Shown: positions 21,848 through 33,499 of the stretch, one piece after another
Position numbering within the stretch: the first letter of the stretch is position 1
Layout of the letters: the number at the start of each line of letters is the position of its first letter
Origin: Hydractinia symbiolongicarpus
Lineage: Eukaryota > Cnidaria > Hydrozoa > Anthoathecata > Hydractiniidae
Direction: 5' to 3'
Assembly: GCF_029227915.1 (NCBI RefSeq)
Contig: NC_079880.1
Coordinates: 29,879,501-29,943,500, forward strand
DNA length: 64,000 nucleotides
Made by a program: the position numbers and the translations under genes
Notes under the pieces: generated by a model
Database searches by the model: none
Told to the model about the DNA's origin: nothing
What the model saw: the letters and a program-made list of their open reading frames with translations, nothing else

Positions 21848-24800
21848 CGCGATTTCCCGTAAATCCCGGGCTTGGCCCGTATAGTCGAATGTATACAAAG
21901 AAAGTACCCTGTGAGTAAACTCACTTCCAGAATGATTTTTTATATTATTTTTTCACCACTAAAACGCATGAGACTTGTAGTTTTCAAAAATGTTTTCATT
22001 TTTGATGAGACGCTGAATAAAAGAAGTTTAATCGCCGGCAAACGAAAACCCGCCATTTCCCGTAAACCCCGGACTCGGCCCGTATAATCAAAAGTATACA
22101 AAGAAAGTACCCAGGGAGTAAACTCATTTCCCGAACGATTTTTTAAATTATTTTTTCACCACTAAAACGCATGAGACTTGTAGTTTTCAAAAATGTTTTC
22201 ATTTTGATGAGACGCTGAATAAAAGAAGTTTAATCGCCGGCAAACGAAAACCTACGATTTCCCGTAAATCCCGGACTCGGCCCATATAGTCAAAAGTATA
22301 CAAAGAAAGTACCCAGGGTGTAAACTCATTTCCCGAACGATTTTTTAAATTATTATTTCACCACTAAAGCCCATGAGACTTGTAGTTTTTAAAAATGTTT
22401 TCATTTTTGATGAGACGCTGAATAAAAGAAGTTTAATCGCCGGCAAACGAAAACCCGCCATTTCCCGTAAACCCCGGACTCGGCCCGTATAATCAAAAGT
22501 ATACAAAGAACGTACCCAAGGAGTAAACTCATTTCCCGAACGATTTTTTAAATTACTTTTTCACCACTAAAACGCATGAGACTTGTAGTTTTCAAAAATG
22601 TTTTCATTTTTGATGAGACGCTAAATAAAAGAAGTTTAATCGCCGGCAAACGAAAACCTGCGATTTCCCGTAAATCCTGGACTCGGCCCGTATAGTCAAA
22701 AGTATACAAAGAAAGTACCCAGGGTGTAAACTCATTTCCCGAACGATTTTTTAAATTATTTTTTCACCACTAAAGCCCATGAGACTTGTAGTTCTTAAAA
22801 ATGTTTTCATTTTTGATGAGACGCTGAATAAAAGAAGTTTAATCGCCGGCAAACGAAAACCCGCCATTTCCCGTAAGCCCCGGACTCGGCCCGTATAATC
22901 AAAAGTATACGAAGAACGTACCCAAGGAGTAAACTCATTTCCCGAACGATTTTTTAAATTATTTTTTCACCACTAAAACGCATGAGACTTGTAGTTTTCA
23001 AAAATGTTTTCATTTTTGATGAGACGCTGAATAAAAGAAGTTTAATCGCCGGCAAACGAAAACCTGCGATTTGCCGTAAATCCCGGACTCGGCCCGTATA
23101 GTCAAAAGTATACAAAGAAAGTACCCAGGGTGTAAACTCATTTCCCGAACGATTTTTTAAATTATTTTTTCACCACTAAAGCCCATGAGACTTGTAGTTT
23201 TTAAAAATGTTTTCATTTTTGATGAGACGCTGAATAAAAGAAGTTTAATCGCCGGCAAACGAAAACCCGCGACTTCCCGTAAATCCCGGACTCGGCCGGT
23301 ATAGTCAAAAGTATACAAAGAAAGTACCCAGGGAGTAAACTCATTTCCCGAACGATTTTTTAAATTATTTTTTCACCACTAAAACGCATGAGACTTGTAG
23401 TTTTCAAAAATGTTTTCATTTGTGATGAGACGCTTCATGAAAGTGGTTTAATCGCCGGCAAACAAAAACCCGCGATTTCCCGTAAATCCCGGACTCGGCC
23501 CGTATAGTCAAAAGTATACAAAGAAAGTACCCAGGGTGTAAACTCATTTCCCGAACGATTTTTTAAATTATTTTTTCACCACTAAAGCCTATGAGACTTG
23601 TAGTTTTTAAAAATGTTTTCATTTTTGATGAGACGCTGAATAAAAGAAGTTTAATCGCCGGCAAACGAAAACCCGCGATTTCCCGTAAATCCCGGACTCG
23701 GCCCGTATAGTCAAAAGTATACAAAGAAAGTACCCAGGGAGTAAACTCATTTCCCGAACGATTTTTTAAATTATTTTTTCACCACTAAAACGCATGAGAC
23801 TTGTAGTTTTCAGAAATGTTTTCATTTGTGATGAGACGCTTAATGAAAGTGGTTTAATCGCCGGCAAACGAAAACCCGCGATTTCCCGTAAATCCCGGGC
23901 TTGGCCCGTATAGTCGAATGTATACAAAGAAAGTACCCTGTGAGTAAACTCACTTCCAGAATGATTTTTTATATTATTTTTTCACCACTAAAACGCATGA
24001 GACTTGTAGTTTTCAAAAATGTTTTCATTTTTGATGAGACGCTGAATAAAAGAAGTTTAATCGCCGGCAAACGAAAACCCGCCATTTCCCGTAAACCCCG
24101 GACTCGGCCCGTATAATCAAAAGTATACAAAGAAAGTACCCAGGGAGTAAACTCATTTCCCGAACGATTTTTTAAATTATTTTTTCACCACTAAAACGCA
24201 TGAGACTTGTAGTTTTCAAAAATGTTTTCATTTTGATGAGACGCTGAATAAAAGAAGTTTAATCGCCGGCAAACGAAAACCTACGATTTCCCGTAAATCC
24301 CGGACTCGGCCCGTATAGTCAAAAGTATACAAAGAAAGTACCCAGGGTGTAAACTCATTTCCCGAACGATTTTTTAAATTATTATTTCACCACTAAAGCC
24401 CATGAGACTTGTAGTTTTTAAAAATGTTTTCATTTTTGATGAGACGCTGAATAAAAGAAGTTTAATCGCCGGCAAACGAAAACCCGCCATTTCCCGTAAA
24501 CCCCGGACTCGGCCCGTATAATCAAAAGTATACAAAGAACGTACCCAAGGAGTAAACTCATTTCCCGAACGATTTTTTAAATTACTTTTTCACCACTAAA
24601 ACGCATGAGACTTGTAGTTTTCAAAAATGTTTTCATTTTTGATGAGACGCTAAATAAAAGAAGTTTAATCGCCGGCAAACGAAAACCTGCGATTTCCCGT
24701 AAATCCTGGACTCGGCCCGTATAGTCAAAAGTATACAAAGAAAGTACCCAGGGTGTAAACTCATTTCCCGAACGATTTTTTAAATTATTTTTTCACCACT

Positions 24801-25905
24801 AAAGCCCATGAGACTTGTAGTTCTTAAAAATGTTTTCATTTTTGATGAGACGCTGAATAAAAGAAGTTTAATCGCCGGCAAACGAAAACCCGCCATTTCC
24901 CGTAAGCCCCGGACTCGGCCCGTATAATCAAAAGTATACGAAGAACGTACCCAAGGAGTAAACTCATTTCCCGAACGATTTTTTAAATTATTTTTTCACC
25001 ACTAAAACGCATGAGACTTGTAGTTTTCAAAAATGTTTTCATTTTTGATGAGACGCTGAATAAAAGAAGTTTAATCGCCGGCAAACGAAAACCTGCGATT
25101 TGCCGTAAATCCCGGACTCGGCCCGTATAGTCAAAAGTATACAAAGAAAGTACCCAGGGTGTAAACTCATTTCCCGAACGATTTTTTAAATTATTTTTTC
25201 ACCACTAAAGCCCATGAGACTTGTAGTTTTTAAAAATGTTTTCATTTTTGATGAGACGCTGAATAAAAGAAGTTTAATCGCCGGCAAACGAAAACCCGCG
25301 ACTTCCCGTAAATCCCGGACTCGGCCGGTATAGTCAAAAGTATACAAAGAAAGTACCCAGGGAGTAAACTCATTTCCCGAACGATTTTTTAAATTATTTT
25401 TTCACCACTAAAACGCATGAGACTTGTAGTTTTCAAAAATGTTTTCATTTGTGATGAGACGCTTCATGAAAGTGGTTTAATCGCCGGCAAACAAAAACCC
25501 GCGATTTCCCGTAAATCCCGGACTCGGCCCGTATAGTCAAAAGTATACAAAGAATGTACCCAGGGTGTAAACTCATTTCCCGAACGATTTTTTAAATTAT
25601 TTTTTCACCACTAAAGCCTATGAGACTTGTAGTTTTTAAAAATGTTTTCATTTTTGATGAGACGCTGAATAAAAGAAGTTTAATCGCCGGCAAACGAAAA
25701 CCCGCGATTTCCCGTAAATCCCGGACTCGGCCCGTATAGTCAAAAGTATACAAAGAAAGTACCCAGGGAGTAAACTCATTTCCCGAACGATTTTTTAAAT
25801 TATTTTTTCACCACTAAAACGCATGAGACTTGTAGTTTTCAGAAATGTTTTCATTTGTGATGAGACGCTTAATGAAAGTGGTTTAATCGCCGGCAAACGA
25901 AAACC
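21848..25905 (-). repeat. 10-monomer higher-order repeat x 2 (2029 bp)
   Basis: 21848-23876 and 23877-25905 are tandem copies of a ten-monomer block. Rare marks are shared at offset 2029, including ATGTTTTCATTTTGATG (one T short) near 22193/24222, a CTTCATGAAAG variant and a GGCCGGTATAG variant. I noticed only two differences: A/G at 22284/24313 and A/T at 23526/25555. The match breaks down near 25960, where CCCTGTGAG is replaced by CCCAGGGAG. Confidence 0.9.
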
Positions 25906-26940
25906 CGCGATTTCCCGTAAATCCCGGGCTTGGCCCGTATAGTCGAATGTATACAAAGAAAGTACCCAGGGAGTAAACTCATTTCCCGAACGCTTTTTTA
26001 TACTATTTTTTCACTACTAAAACGCATGAGACTTGTAGTTTTCAGAAATGTTTTCATTTTTGATGAGACGCTAAATAAAAGAAGTTTAATCGCCGGCAAA
26101 CGAAAACCCGCCATTTCCCGTAAACCCCGGACTCGGCCCGTATAATCAAAAGTATACAAAAAACGTACCCAGGGAGTAAACTCATTTCCCGAACGATTTT
26201 TTAAATTATTTTTTCACCACTAAAACGCATGAGACTTGTAGTTTTCAAAAATGTTTTCATTTTTGATGAGACGCTAAATAAAAGAAGTTTAATCGCCGGC
26301 AAACGAAAACCTGCGATTTCCCGTAAATCCTGGACTCGGCCCGTATAGTCAAAAGTATACAAAGAAAGTACCCAGGGTGTAAACTCATTTCCCGAACGAT
26401 TTTTTATATTATTTTTTCACCACTAAAGCCCATGAGACTTGTAGTTTTTAAAAATGTTTTCATTTTTGATGAGACGCTGAATAAAAGAAGTTTAATCGCC
26501 GGCAAACGAAAACCCGCCATTTCCCGTAAACCCCGGACTCGGCCCGTGTAATCAAAAGTATACAAAGAACGTACCCAAGGAGTAAACTCATTTCCCGAAC
26601 GATTTTTTAAATTATTTTTTCACCACTAAAACGCATGAGACTTGTAGTTTTCAAAAATGTTTTCATTTTTGATGAGACGCTGAATAAAAGAAGTTTAATC
26701 GCCGGCAAACGAAAACCTGCGATTTGCCGTAAATCCCGGACTCGGCCCGTATAGTCAAAAGTATACAAAGAAAGTACCCAGGGTGTAAACTCATTTCCCG
26801 AACGATTTTTTAAATTATTTTTTCACCACTAAAGCCCATGAGACTTATAGTTTTCAAAAAATTATTCATTTTTGATGAGACGCTGAATAAAAGAAGTTTA
26901 ATCGCCGGCAAACGAAAACCCGCGATTTCCCGTAACTCCC

Positions 26941-29900
26941 GGACTCGGCCCGTATAGTCAAAAGTATACAAAGAAAGTACCCAGGGAGTAAACTCATTTC
27001 CCGAACGATTTTTTAAATTATTTTTTCACCACTAAAACGCATGAGACTTGTAGTTTTCAAAAATGTTTTCATTTGTGATGAGACGCTTAATGAAAGTGGT
27101 TTAATCGCCGGCAAACGAAAACCCGCGATTTCCCGTAAATCCCGGACTCGGCCCGTATAGTCAAAAGTATACAAAGAAAGTACCCAGGGTGTAAACTCAT
27201 TTCCCGAACGATTTTTTAAATTATTTTTTCACCACTAAAGCCCATGAAACTTGTAGTTTTTAAAAATGTTTTCATTTTTGATGAGACGCTGAATAAAAGA
27301 AGTTTAATCGCCGGCAAACGAAAACCCGCGATTTCCCGTAAATCCCGGACTCGGCCCGTATAGTCAAAAGTATACAAAGAAAGTACCCAGGGAGTAAACT
27401 CATTTCCCGAACGATTTTTTAAATTATTTTTTCACCACTAAAACGCATGAGACTTGTAGTTTTCAGAAATGTTTTCATTTGTGATGAGACGCTTAATGAA
27501 AGTGGTTTAATCGCCGGCAAACGAAAACCCGCGATTTCCCGTAAATCCCGGGCTTGGCCCGTATAGTCGAATGTATACAAAGAAAGTACCCAGGGAGTAA
27601 ACTCATTTCCCGAACGCTTTTTTATACTATTTTTTCACTACTAAAACGCATGAGACTTGTAGTTTTCAGAAATGTTTTCATTTCTGATGAGACGCTGAAT
27701 AAAAGAAGTTTAATCGCCGGAAAACGAAAACCCGCCATTTCCCGTAAACCCCGGACTCGGCCCGTATAATCAAAAGTATACAAAAAACGTACCCAGGGAG
27801 TAAACTCATTTCCCGAACGATTTTTTAAATTATTTTTTCACCACTAAAACGCATGAGACTTGTAGTTTTAAAAAATGTTTTCATTTTTGATGAGACGCTG
27901 AATAAAAGAAGTTTAATCGCCGGCAAACGAAAACCTGCGATTTTCCGTAAATCCCGGATTCGACCCGTATAGTCAAAAGTATACAAAGAAAGTACCCAGG
28001 GTGTAAACTCATTTCCCGAACGATTTTTTAAATTATTTTTTCACCACTAAAGCCCATGAGACTTGTAGTTTTTAAAAATGTTTTCATTTTTGATGAGACG
28101 CTGAATAAAAGAAGTTTAATCGCCGGCAAACGAAAACCCGCGACTTCCCGTAAATCCCTGACCCGGCCCGTATAGTCAAAAGTATACAAAGAAAGTACCC
28201 AGGGAGTAAACTCATTTCCCGAACGATTTTTTAAATTATTTTTTCACCACTAAAACGCATGAGACTTGTAGTTTTCAGAAATGTTTTTATTTGTGATGAG
28301 ACGCTTAATGAAAGTGGTTTAATCGCCGGCAAACGAAAACCCGCGATTTCCCGTTAATCCCGGGCTTGGCCCGTATAGTCGAATGTATACAAAGAAAGTA
28401 CCCTGTGAGTAAACTCATTTCCAAAACGATTTTTTAAATTATCTTTTCACCACTAAAACCCATGAGACTTGTAGTTCTCAAAAATGTTTTCATTTTTGAT
28501 GATACACTGAATAAAAGAAGTTTAATCGCCGGCAAGCGAAATCCCGCCATTTCCCGTAAATCCTGGACTCGGCCCGTATAGTCAAAAGTATACAAAGAAA
28601 GTACCCAGGGTGTAAACTCATTTCCCGAACGATTTTTTAAATTATTTTTTCACCACTAAAGCCCATGAGACTTGTAGTTTTTAAAAATGTTTTCATTTTT
28701 GATGAGACGCTGAATAAAAGAAGTTTAATCGCCGGCAAACGAAAACCCGCGATTTCCCGTAAATCCCGGACTCGGCCCGTATAGTCAAAAGTATACAAAG
28801 AAAGTACCCAGGGAGTAAACTCATTTCCCGAAAGATTTTTTAAATTATTTTTTCACCACTAAAACGCATGAGACTTGTAGTTTTCAGAAATGTTTTCATT
28901 TGTGATGAGACGCTTAATGAAAGTGGTTTAATCGCCGGCAAACGAAAACCCGCGATTTCCCGGAAATCCCGGACTTGGCCCGTATAGTCGAATGTATACA
29001 AAGAAAGTACCCAGGGAGTAAACTCATTTTTCGAACGCTTTTTTATACTATTTTTTCACTACTAAAACGCATGAGACTTGTAGTTTTCAGAAATGTTTTC
29101 ATTTTTGATGAGACGCTAAATAAAAGAAGTTTAATCGCCGGCAAACGAAAACCCGCCATTTCCCGTAAACCCCGGACTCGGCCCGTATAATCAAAAGTAT
29201 ACAAAAAACGTACCCAGGGAGTAAACTCATTTCCCGAACGATTTTTTAAATTATTTTTTCACCACTAAAACGCATGAGACTTGTAGTTTTCAAAAATGTT
29301 TTCATTTTTGATGAGACGCTGAATAAAAGAAGTTTAATCGCCGGCAAACGAAAACCTGCGATTTGCCGTAAATCCCGGACTCGGCCCGTATAGTCAAATG
29401 TATACAAAGAAAGTACCCAGGGTGTAAACTCATTTCCCGAACGATTTTTTAAATTATTTTTTCACCACTAAAGCCCATGAGACTTGTAGTTTTTAAAAAT
29501 GTTTTCATTTTTGATGAGACGCTGAATAAAAGAAGTTTAATCGCCGGCAAACGAAAACCCGCGACTTCCCGTAAATCCCGGACTCGGCCCGTATAGTCAA
29601 AAGTATACAAAGAAAGTACCCAGGGAGTAAACTCATTTCCCGAACGATTTTTTAAATTATTTTTTCACCACTAAAACGCATGAGACTTGTAGTTTTCAAA
29701 AATGTTTTCATTTGTGATGAGACGCTTAATGAAAGTGGTTTAATCGCCGGCAAACGAAAACCCGCGATTTCCCGTAAATCCCGGACTCGGCCCGTATAGT
29801 CAAAAGTATACAAAGAAAGTACCCAGGGTGTAAACTCATTTCCCGAACGATTTTTTAAATTATTTTTTCACCACTAAAGCCCATGAAACTTGTAGTTTTT

Positions 29901-31959
29901 AAAAATGTTTTCATTTTTGATGAGACGCTGAATAAAAGAAGTTTAATCGCCGGCAAACGAAAACCCGCGATTTCCCGTAAATCCCGGACTCGGCCCGTAT
30001 AGTCAAAAGTATACAAAGAAAGTACCCAGGGAGTAAACTCATTTCCCGAACGATTTTTTAAATTATTTTTTCACCACTAAAACGCATGAGACTTGTAGTT
30101 TTCAGAAATGTTTTCATTTGTGATGAGACGCTTAATGAAAGTGGTTTAATCGCCGGCAAACGAAAACCCGCGATTTCCCGTAAATCCCGGGCTTGGCCCG
30201 TATAGTCGAATGTATACAAAGAAAGTACCCAGGGAGTAAACTCATTTCCCGAACGCTTTTTTATACTATTTTTTCACTACTAAAACGCATGAGACTTGTA
30301 GTTTTCAGAAATGTTTTCATTTCTGATGAGACGCTGAATAAAAGAAGTTTAATCGCCGGAAAACGAAAACCCGCCATTTCCCGTAAACCCCGGACTCGGC
30401 CCGTATAATCAAAAGTATACAAAAAACGTACCCAGGGAGTAAACTCATTTCCCGAACGATTTTTTAAATTATTTTTTCACCACTAAAACGCATGAGACTT
30501 GTAGTTTTAAAAAATGTTTTCATTTTTGATGAGACGCTGAATAAAAGAAGTTTAATCGCCGGCAAACGAAAACCTGCGATTTTCCGTAAATCCCGGATTC
30601 GACCCGTATAGTCAAAAGTATACAAAGAAAGTACCCAGGGTGTAAACTCATTTCCCGAACGATTTTTTAAATTATTTTTTCACCACTAAAGCCCATGAGA
30701 CTTGTAGTTTTTAAAAATGTTTTCATTTTTGATGAGACGCTGAATAAAAGAAGTTTAATCGCCGGCAAACGAAAACCCGCGACTTCCCGTAAATCCCTGA
30801 CCCGGCCCGTATAGTCAAAAGTATACAAAGAAAGTACCCAGGGAGTAAACTCATTTCCCGAACGATTTTTTAAATTATTTTTTCACCACTAAAACGCATG
30901 AGACTTGTAGTTTTCAGAAATGTTTTTATTTGTGATGAGACGCTTAATGAAAGTGGTTTAATCGCCGGCAAACGAAAACCCGCGATTTCCCGTTAATCCC
31001 GGGCTTGGCCCGTATAGTCGAATGTATACAAAGAAAGTACCCTGTGAGTAAACTCATTTCCAAAACGATTTTTTAAATTATCTTTTCACCACTAAAACCC
31101 ATGAGACTTGTAGTTTTCAAAAATGTTTTCATTTTTGATGATACACTGAATAAAAGAAGTTTAATCGCCGGCAAGCGAAATCCCGCCATTTCCCGTAAAT
31201 CCTGGACTCGGCCCGTATAGTCAAAAGTATACAAAGAAAGTACCCAGGGTGTAAACTCATTTCCCGAACGATTTTTTAAATTATTTTTTCACCACTAAAG
31301 CCCATGAGACTTGTAGTTTTTAAAAATGTTTTCATTTTTGATGAGACGCTGAATAAAAGAAGTTTAATCGCCGGCAAACGAAAACCCGCGATTTCCCGTA
31401 AATCCCGGACTCGGCCCGTATAGTCAAAAGTATACAAAGAAAGTACCCAGGGAGTAAACTCATTTCCCGAACGATTTTTTAAATTATTTTTTCACCACTA
31501 AAACGCATGAGACTTGTAGTTTTCAGAAATGTTTTCATTTCTGATGAGACGCTTAATGAAAGTGGTTTAATCGCCGGCAAACGAAAACCCGCGATTTCCC
31601 GTAAATCCCGGGCTTGGCCCGTATAGTCGAATGTATACAAAGAAAGTACCCAGGGAGTAAACTCATTTTTCGAACGCTTTTTTATACTATTTTTTCACTA
31701 CTAAAACGCATGAGACTTGTAGTTTTCAGAAATGTTTTCATTTTTGATGAGACGCTAAATAAAAGAAGTTTAATCGCCGGCAAACGAAAACCCGCCATTT
31801 CCCGTAAACCCCGGACTCGGCCCGTATAATCAAAAGTATACAAAAAACGTACCCAGGGAGTAAACTCATTTCCCGAACGATTTTTTAAATTATTTTTTCA
31901 CCACTAAAACGCATGAGACTTGTAGTTTTCAAAAATGTTTTCATTTTTGATGAGACGCT
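26941..31959 (-). repeat. 13-monomer higher-order repeat (offset 2639 bp)
   Basis: 26941-29320 matches 29580-31959 at a constant offset of 2639 bp. Shared rare marks include CCCATGAAAC at 27241/29880, a GATGATACACTGAAT variant near 28499/31138 and GCCGGAAAACG near 27716/30355. A few substitutions separate the copies, for example in GAAAGATT near 28831 and GGACTTGG near 28972. The intervening 29321-29579 is not matched at this offset. Confidence 0.85.
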
Positions 31960-32907
31960 AAATAAAAGAGGTTTAATCGCCGGCAAACGAAAACCTGCGA
32001 TTTCCCGTAAATCCTGGACTCGGCCCGTATAGTCAAATGTATACAAAGAAAGTACCCAGGGTGTAAACTCATTTCCCGAACGATTTTTTAAATTATTTTT
32101 TCACTACTAAAACGCATGAGACTTGTAGTTTTCAGAAATGTTTTCATTTTTGATGAGACGCTAAATAAAAGAAGTTTAATCGCCGGCAAACGAAAACCCG
32201 CCATTTCCCGTAAACCCCGGACTCGGCCCGTATAATCAAAAGTATACAAAAAACGTACCCAGGGAGTAAACTCATTTCCCGAACGATTTTTTAAATTATT
32301 TTTTCACCACTAAAACGCATGAGACTTGTAGTTTTCAAAAATGTTTTCATTTTTGATGAGACGCTAAATAAAAGAGGTTTAATCGCCGGCAAACGAAAAC
32401 CTGCGATTTCCCGTAAATCCTGGACTCGGCCCGTATAGTCAAATGTATACAAAGAAAGTACCCAGGGTGTAAACTCATTTCCCGAACGATTTTTTAAATT
32501 ATTTTTTCACTACTAAAACGCATGAGACTTGTAGTTTTCAGAAATGTTTTCATTTTTGATGAGACGCTAAATAAAAGAAGTTTAATCGCCGGCAAACGAA
32601 AACCCGCCATTTCCCGTAAACCCCGGACTCGGCCCGTATAATCAAAAGTATACAAAAAACGTACCCAGGGAGTAAACTCATTTCCCGAACGATTTTTTAA
32701 ATTATTTTTTCACCACTAAAACGCATGAGACTTGTAGTTTTCAAAAATGTTTTCATTTTTGATGAGACGCTAAATAAAAGAGGTTTAATCGCCGGCAAAC
32801 GAAAACCTGCGATTTCCCGTAAATCCTGGACTCGGCCCGTATAGTCAAATGTATACAAAGAAAGTACCCAGGGTGTAAACTCATTTCCCGAACGATTTTT
32901 TAAATTA
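31690..32907 (-). repeat. Dimer repeat, three copies (406 bp)
   Basis: A CACTACTAAAACGC monomer alternates with a GCTAAATAAAAGAGG monomer. The marks fall at 31955, 32361 and 32767 (ACGCTAAATA), exactly 406 bp apart. The three copies look essentially identical, so this is one of the youngest local amplifications. It ends just before the SINE-like insertion. Confidence 0.9.
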
Positions 32908-32992
32908 TTTTTTCACCACTAAAGCCCATGAGACTTGTAGTTTTTAAAAATGTTTTCATTTTTGATGAGACGCTGAATAAAAAAACCCTAAC

Positions 32993-33068
32993 CGACTGAT
33001 AGCCTTGTGGTAGAGCGTTCGCTTTCAGTGCGGGAGGTCTTGGGTTCAAACCCCGGCCGAGTCATGCC
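32993..33068 (+). other. tRNA-like head of the SINE with Pol III A and B boxes
   Basis: The A box candidate is TAGCCTTGTGG at 33000-33010 and the B box candidate is GGTTCAAACCC at 33043-33053. The spacing suits an internal Pol III promoter. A T-arm (TTGGG/CCCGG) and an anticodon-like arm (TTCGC/GCGGG, loop TTTCAGT) can be drawn. The acceptor stem is poor: only GACT with AGTC pairs clearly. It is therefore a degenerate tRNA-like sequence, not a tRNA gene; the loop triplet TCA should not be read as a functional anticodon. Confidence 0.75.
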
Positions 33069-33276
33069 AGAGACTATAAAAGTGTGAATCTATCCTTTCT
33101 GCTTAGCGCTCAGCACGAGAATAGGATTGATATCTTAGGCGGTTGTCTAGTTGAGCGATTGCTGTGCTTCCCACGACTTTCGTAGCTCAAATGGGAGCTT
33201 TAAATGCGCTAGGACCCCCTTGGCAGGACCCTCGTTGATAGCAGTACCAATAGGAACTGAAGAGGCTATCCTGGGT

Positions 33277-33300
33277 AAATAATAGTAATAATAATAATAA
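33277..33300 (+). repeat. (TAA)n microsatellite tail of the SINE
   Basis: A short AAT/ATA/TAA repeat that directly abuts the resumed satellite. It serves as the 3' tail of the SINE-like element. Confidence 0.8.
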
Positions 33301-33499
33301 AGAAGTTTAATCGCCGGCAAACGAAAACCCGCGATTTCCCGTAAATCCCGGACTCGGCCCGTATAGTCAAAAGTATACAAAGAAAGTACCCAGGGAGTAA
33401 ACTCATTTCCCGAACGATTTTTTAAATTATTTTTTCACCACTAAAACGCATGAGACTTGTAGTTTTCAGAAATGTTTTCATTTGTGATGAGACGCTAAA

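Larger units (their letters stand above)
19419..32980 (-). repeat. 203-bp satellite array, reverse-orientation arm, part 1
   Basis: About 67 monomers in the opposite orientation to 1-19418: on the + strand one now reads GTTTAATCGCCGGC, CCC tracts, GTATAC, then CTCATTTC. Monomers fall into recurring variants, such as GCTTAATGAAAGTGG, CTAAAGCCCATGAG, CACTACTAAAACGC and CCGTAAACCCCGG, and these occur in repeated order, forming higher-order repeats. The TCACAGGG-type monomer, common in the forward arm, is rare here. No gene is present. Confidence 0.98.
32984..33300 (+). mobile_element. tRNA-derived SINE-like element with (TAA)n tail
   Basis: About 315 bp of non-satellite sequence splits a monomer between GACGCTGAATAAAA and AGAAGTTTAATCG, which are adjacent in intact units. 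The head contains tRNA-like Pol III promoter boxes, followed by an unrelated body and a short ATA/TAA repeat tail at 33277-33300. There is no coding capacity. AATAAA at the left edge and in the tail next to the right edge could be a target-site duplication, but the tail composition makes this ambiguous. Orientation is + by boxes and tail. It probably depends on a LINE for movement; whether on a relative of the LINE at 15530 is unknown, as the tails differ. Confidence 0.82.

Noticed and set aside
27554-27769. A 71-codon frame beginning with an ATG-initiated, Arg/Lys-rich peptide, repeated dozens of times in the array, and similar 60-139 aa frames on the other strand
   Set aside because: The frames are longer than the 203-bp monomer and overlap their neighbours. 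They recur wherever the repeat lies, in either orientation, and vanish with single indels. There is no codon-specific conservation, start context or domain. They are by-products of the satellite.
32985-32993. AACCCTAACC at the left edge of the SINE-like element, resembling telomere repeat TTAGGG
   Set aside because: Only about one and a half units are present, with no tandem continuation, so it is not an interstitial telomere tract.
32993-33068. A functional tRNA gene
   Set aside because: The A and B boxes are present but the acceptor stem hardly pairs, the sequence continues into a non-tRNA body, and there is no Pol III T-run terminator at the expected place. A SINE head fits better.
33147-33380. 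A 77-codon reverse-strand frame with a run of tyrosines
   Set aside because: The tyrosine run is the (TAA)n tail read on the opposite strand, and the frame joins satellite to SINE sequence. It is not a gene.
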